Origin: Cyclobacterium jeungdonense
GTDB lineage: Bacteria; Bacteroidota; Bacteroidia; Cytophagales; Cyclobacteriaceae
NCBI RefSeq assembly: GCF_010994275.1
Contig: NZ_WMCD01000011.1
Coordinates: 62,001 to 126,000, forward strand
DNA: 64,000 nt
Reading direction: 5' to 3'
Part shown: positions 62,861 through 64,000 of the stretch, piece by piece
How the letters are laid out: the number at the start of each line of letters is the position of its first letter
Position numbering within the stretch: the first letter of the stretch is position 1
Notes under the pieces: model-generated
What the model was told of the DNA's origin: nothing
What the model saw: the letters and a program-made list of their open reading frames with translations, nothing else
Databases searched by the model: none
Program-made: the position numbers and the translations under genes

Positions 62861-64000
62861 CTTAAATTGAGGCTAACGTAAAGAAATTTAAACGCAATCT
62901 AGAAAAAAAATAACTACTGTTCGACGATGACAAGATCCCGTGATCATAACATACCCTTTTTTAGCCTCTGGTTAAGTAACAAGCAGACTTGATGTTCAAC
63001 CCTACCCTATTAAGCTTTTTAAGGGCCTGTAAGGGCTTGTTAAGGGTCGCATGGTTACTGATGCCCCCGTGAGCTATCAGTTGCTAGAAGGCCTCTTTGA
63101 GGGCTGATTTTTCCTAAGCATAGTAGATTTAGCCATGGCCTCAAGGAATCATAATGATTAAAAGGTTAATTGGGGGAGACGAGAGAAAGGTAGCCGAAAT
63201 CCCATGTCTATAATTTATGAAAGGCCGGTGATTTCTCATAACGGGGGTAAAAACATTTGCAAACTTGACATTTTTCAGCTTTTAGGCTTTTTTGTCCAAA
63301 TAAATCCATTGTTCCAATTTGAAACGTTGAAGCCCCCTTATCTTGAAAAAAGGAGGGCTACCCCTACCTTTGGCTGTTGGGGCATATATATTTTTTGGTC
63401 AATTTTCAGGTTTTAAAAGTATTTTTATACCCAGGTAAACCCAATGCACCACTTTTGCCTATACTTTGTAAAGGATGATAGAGACCTAGCATAACGCTGA
63501 AAACTATATTTTCGTGATGTATCGGTCCAAAGACACAGTTCCGTCATGAATCTTACCAGTGACTAGAAGTGCTCAGAGTCACAGCCGAGAATAAAGCGAA
63601 AGCGGTGAGTAAGGATGCAATAACTGTAACGCATTACAATTCGCAAGCCTTTAAGATTTTTAGTTGTTTGTCTTAAGGTATGTGGGAACCTCAAAAACAG
63701 TTTCTCATTTAATTCTCTCTGTACTATATGTACCAAGGGAGAATTATGTGTCTTCCTAAAAACAGTGAAAACAAATAAAAAAAATAACCACAAAGGAGAA
63801 ACACAGTGGAAAAGGCCTTAAAGCCAAAAAGCCATACGCATATTCAGTCAATTATTACAGCATTTAGCAGAAAATGGAAGGCAGGCAGGTAATAATTATT
63901 AATGATCAGCAGACTGAAAGGCTTTACCCAGCTTCCCTGTAGGAATTTAAGTGGTAAGCAGGCTGGTTTGAAACAACCATGGCAGGATTTACAGATTTAA
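62861..64000. other. Non-coding AT-rich end of the window
   Basis: No gene is supported in this 1140-bp stretch. Short frames at 63204-63416 (plus) and 63563-63793 (minus) show no family features. A hairpin (AGCCCCCTT...AAGGAGGGCT, 63331-63359) is the only clear structure. The stretch may be island DNA that has lost its genes. Confidence 0.4.

Noticed and set aside
63204-63793. Two short frames (70 and 76 codons) at the window end
   Set aside because: No ribosome-binding site, family match or composition supports them.

Overview
The window reads as chromosomal DNA of a Bacteroidota bacterium, most likely Cytophagales (Cyclobacteriaceae-like). The support is a SusC/SusD pair, C-terminal type IX secretion (T9SS) sorting tails, heparinase II/III-type lyases, many Sec-signal outer-membrane proteins, DUF2911 and DUF6526 proteins, and a Mrp protein of the Bacteroidota type. 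The exact genus cannot be read from the sequence.

Layout. 1-16.6 kb is ordinary accessory and housekeeping sequence: the 5' part of a GH31 glucosidase, an outer-membrane porin, an M1 peptidase, an RND/MMPL exporter, an endonuclease/exonuclease/phosphatase protein, a DUF2911 lipoprotein-penicillin acylase operon, and a fused trehalose-6-phosphate synthase/phosphatase. 16.7-34.5 kb is a polysaccharide-utilisation region. It holds a Nudix-type regulator with a dead Nudix box, SusC, SusD, two heparinase II/III-type lyases and a decayed GH30 gene. It is split by a 1.36 kb tandem array of 123-bp palindrome-rich units and by a TsdA-like cytochrome / OprD-like porin / thioredoxin operon with an FNR-type palindrome upstream. 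34.5-49.2 kb is core: surE, ribBA, dnaG, mrp-nfu, two T9SS-secreted proteins (one an M43 metalloprotease), a PASTA protein, a rhodanese, a site-2 protease, a HAD phosphatase, and a tRNA with a CAT anticodon.

49.3-64 kb, immediately after the tRNA, is an AT-rich island with a different gene style. It contains a 1281-residue TIR-like/STAND NTPase, a membrane protein, a winged-helix PD-(D/E)XK nuclease, a tandem pair of HNH-type proteins whose second copy has lost the HNH residues, a small serine recombinase, a membrane-protein pair, and a CAP12/Pycsar-type TIR protein with an unidentified beta-rich C-terminus. Several of these genes are followed within about 10-55 nt of the stop codon by an imperfect inverted-repeat element of about 120-130 nt that is recognisably related from gene to gene. 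This is the layout of integron gene cassettes with attC sites, but no integron integrase is visible. One of these elements appears to be interrupted by a shrunken group II intron. The HNH pair is bracketed by its own 83-85 bp direct repeats.

Most likely novel items: the cassette-like defence island, the HNH active/degenerate twin between direct repeats, the TIR-beta-barrel protein, the 123-bp array of four palindromes per unit with TGT/ACA loops, and a roughly 60-90 bp element found in the same orientation in the leaders of three genes.
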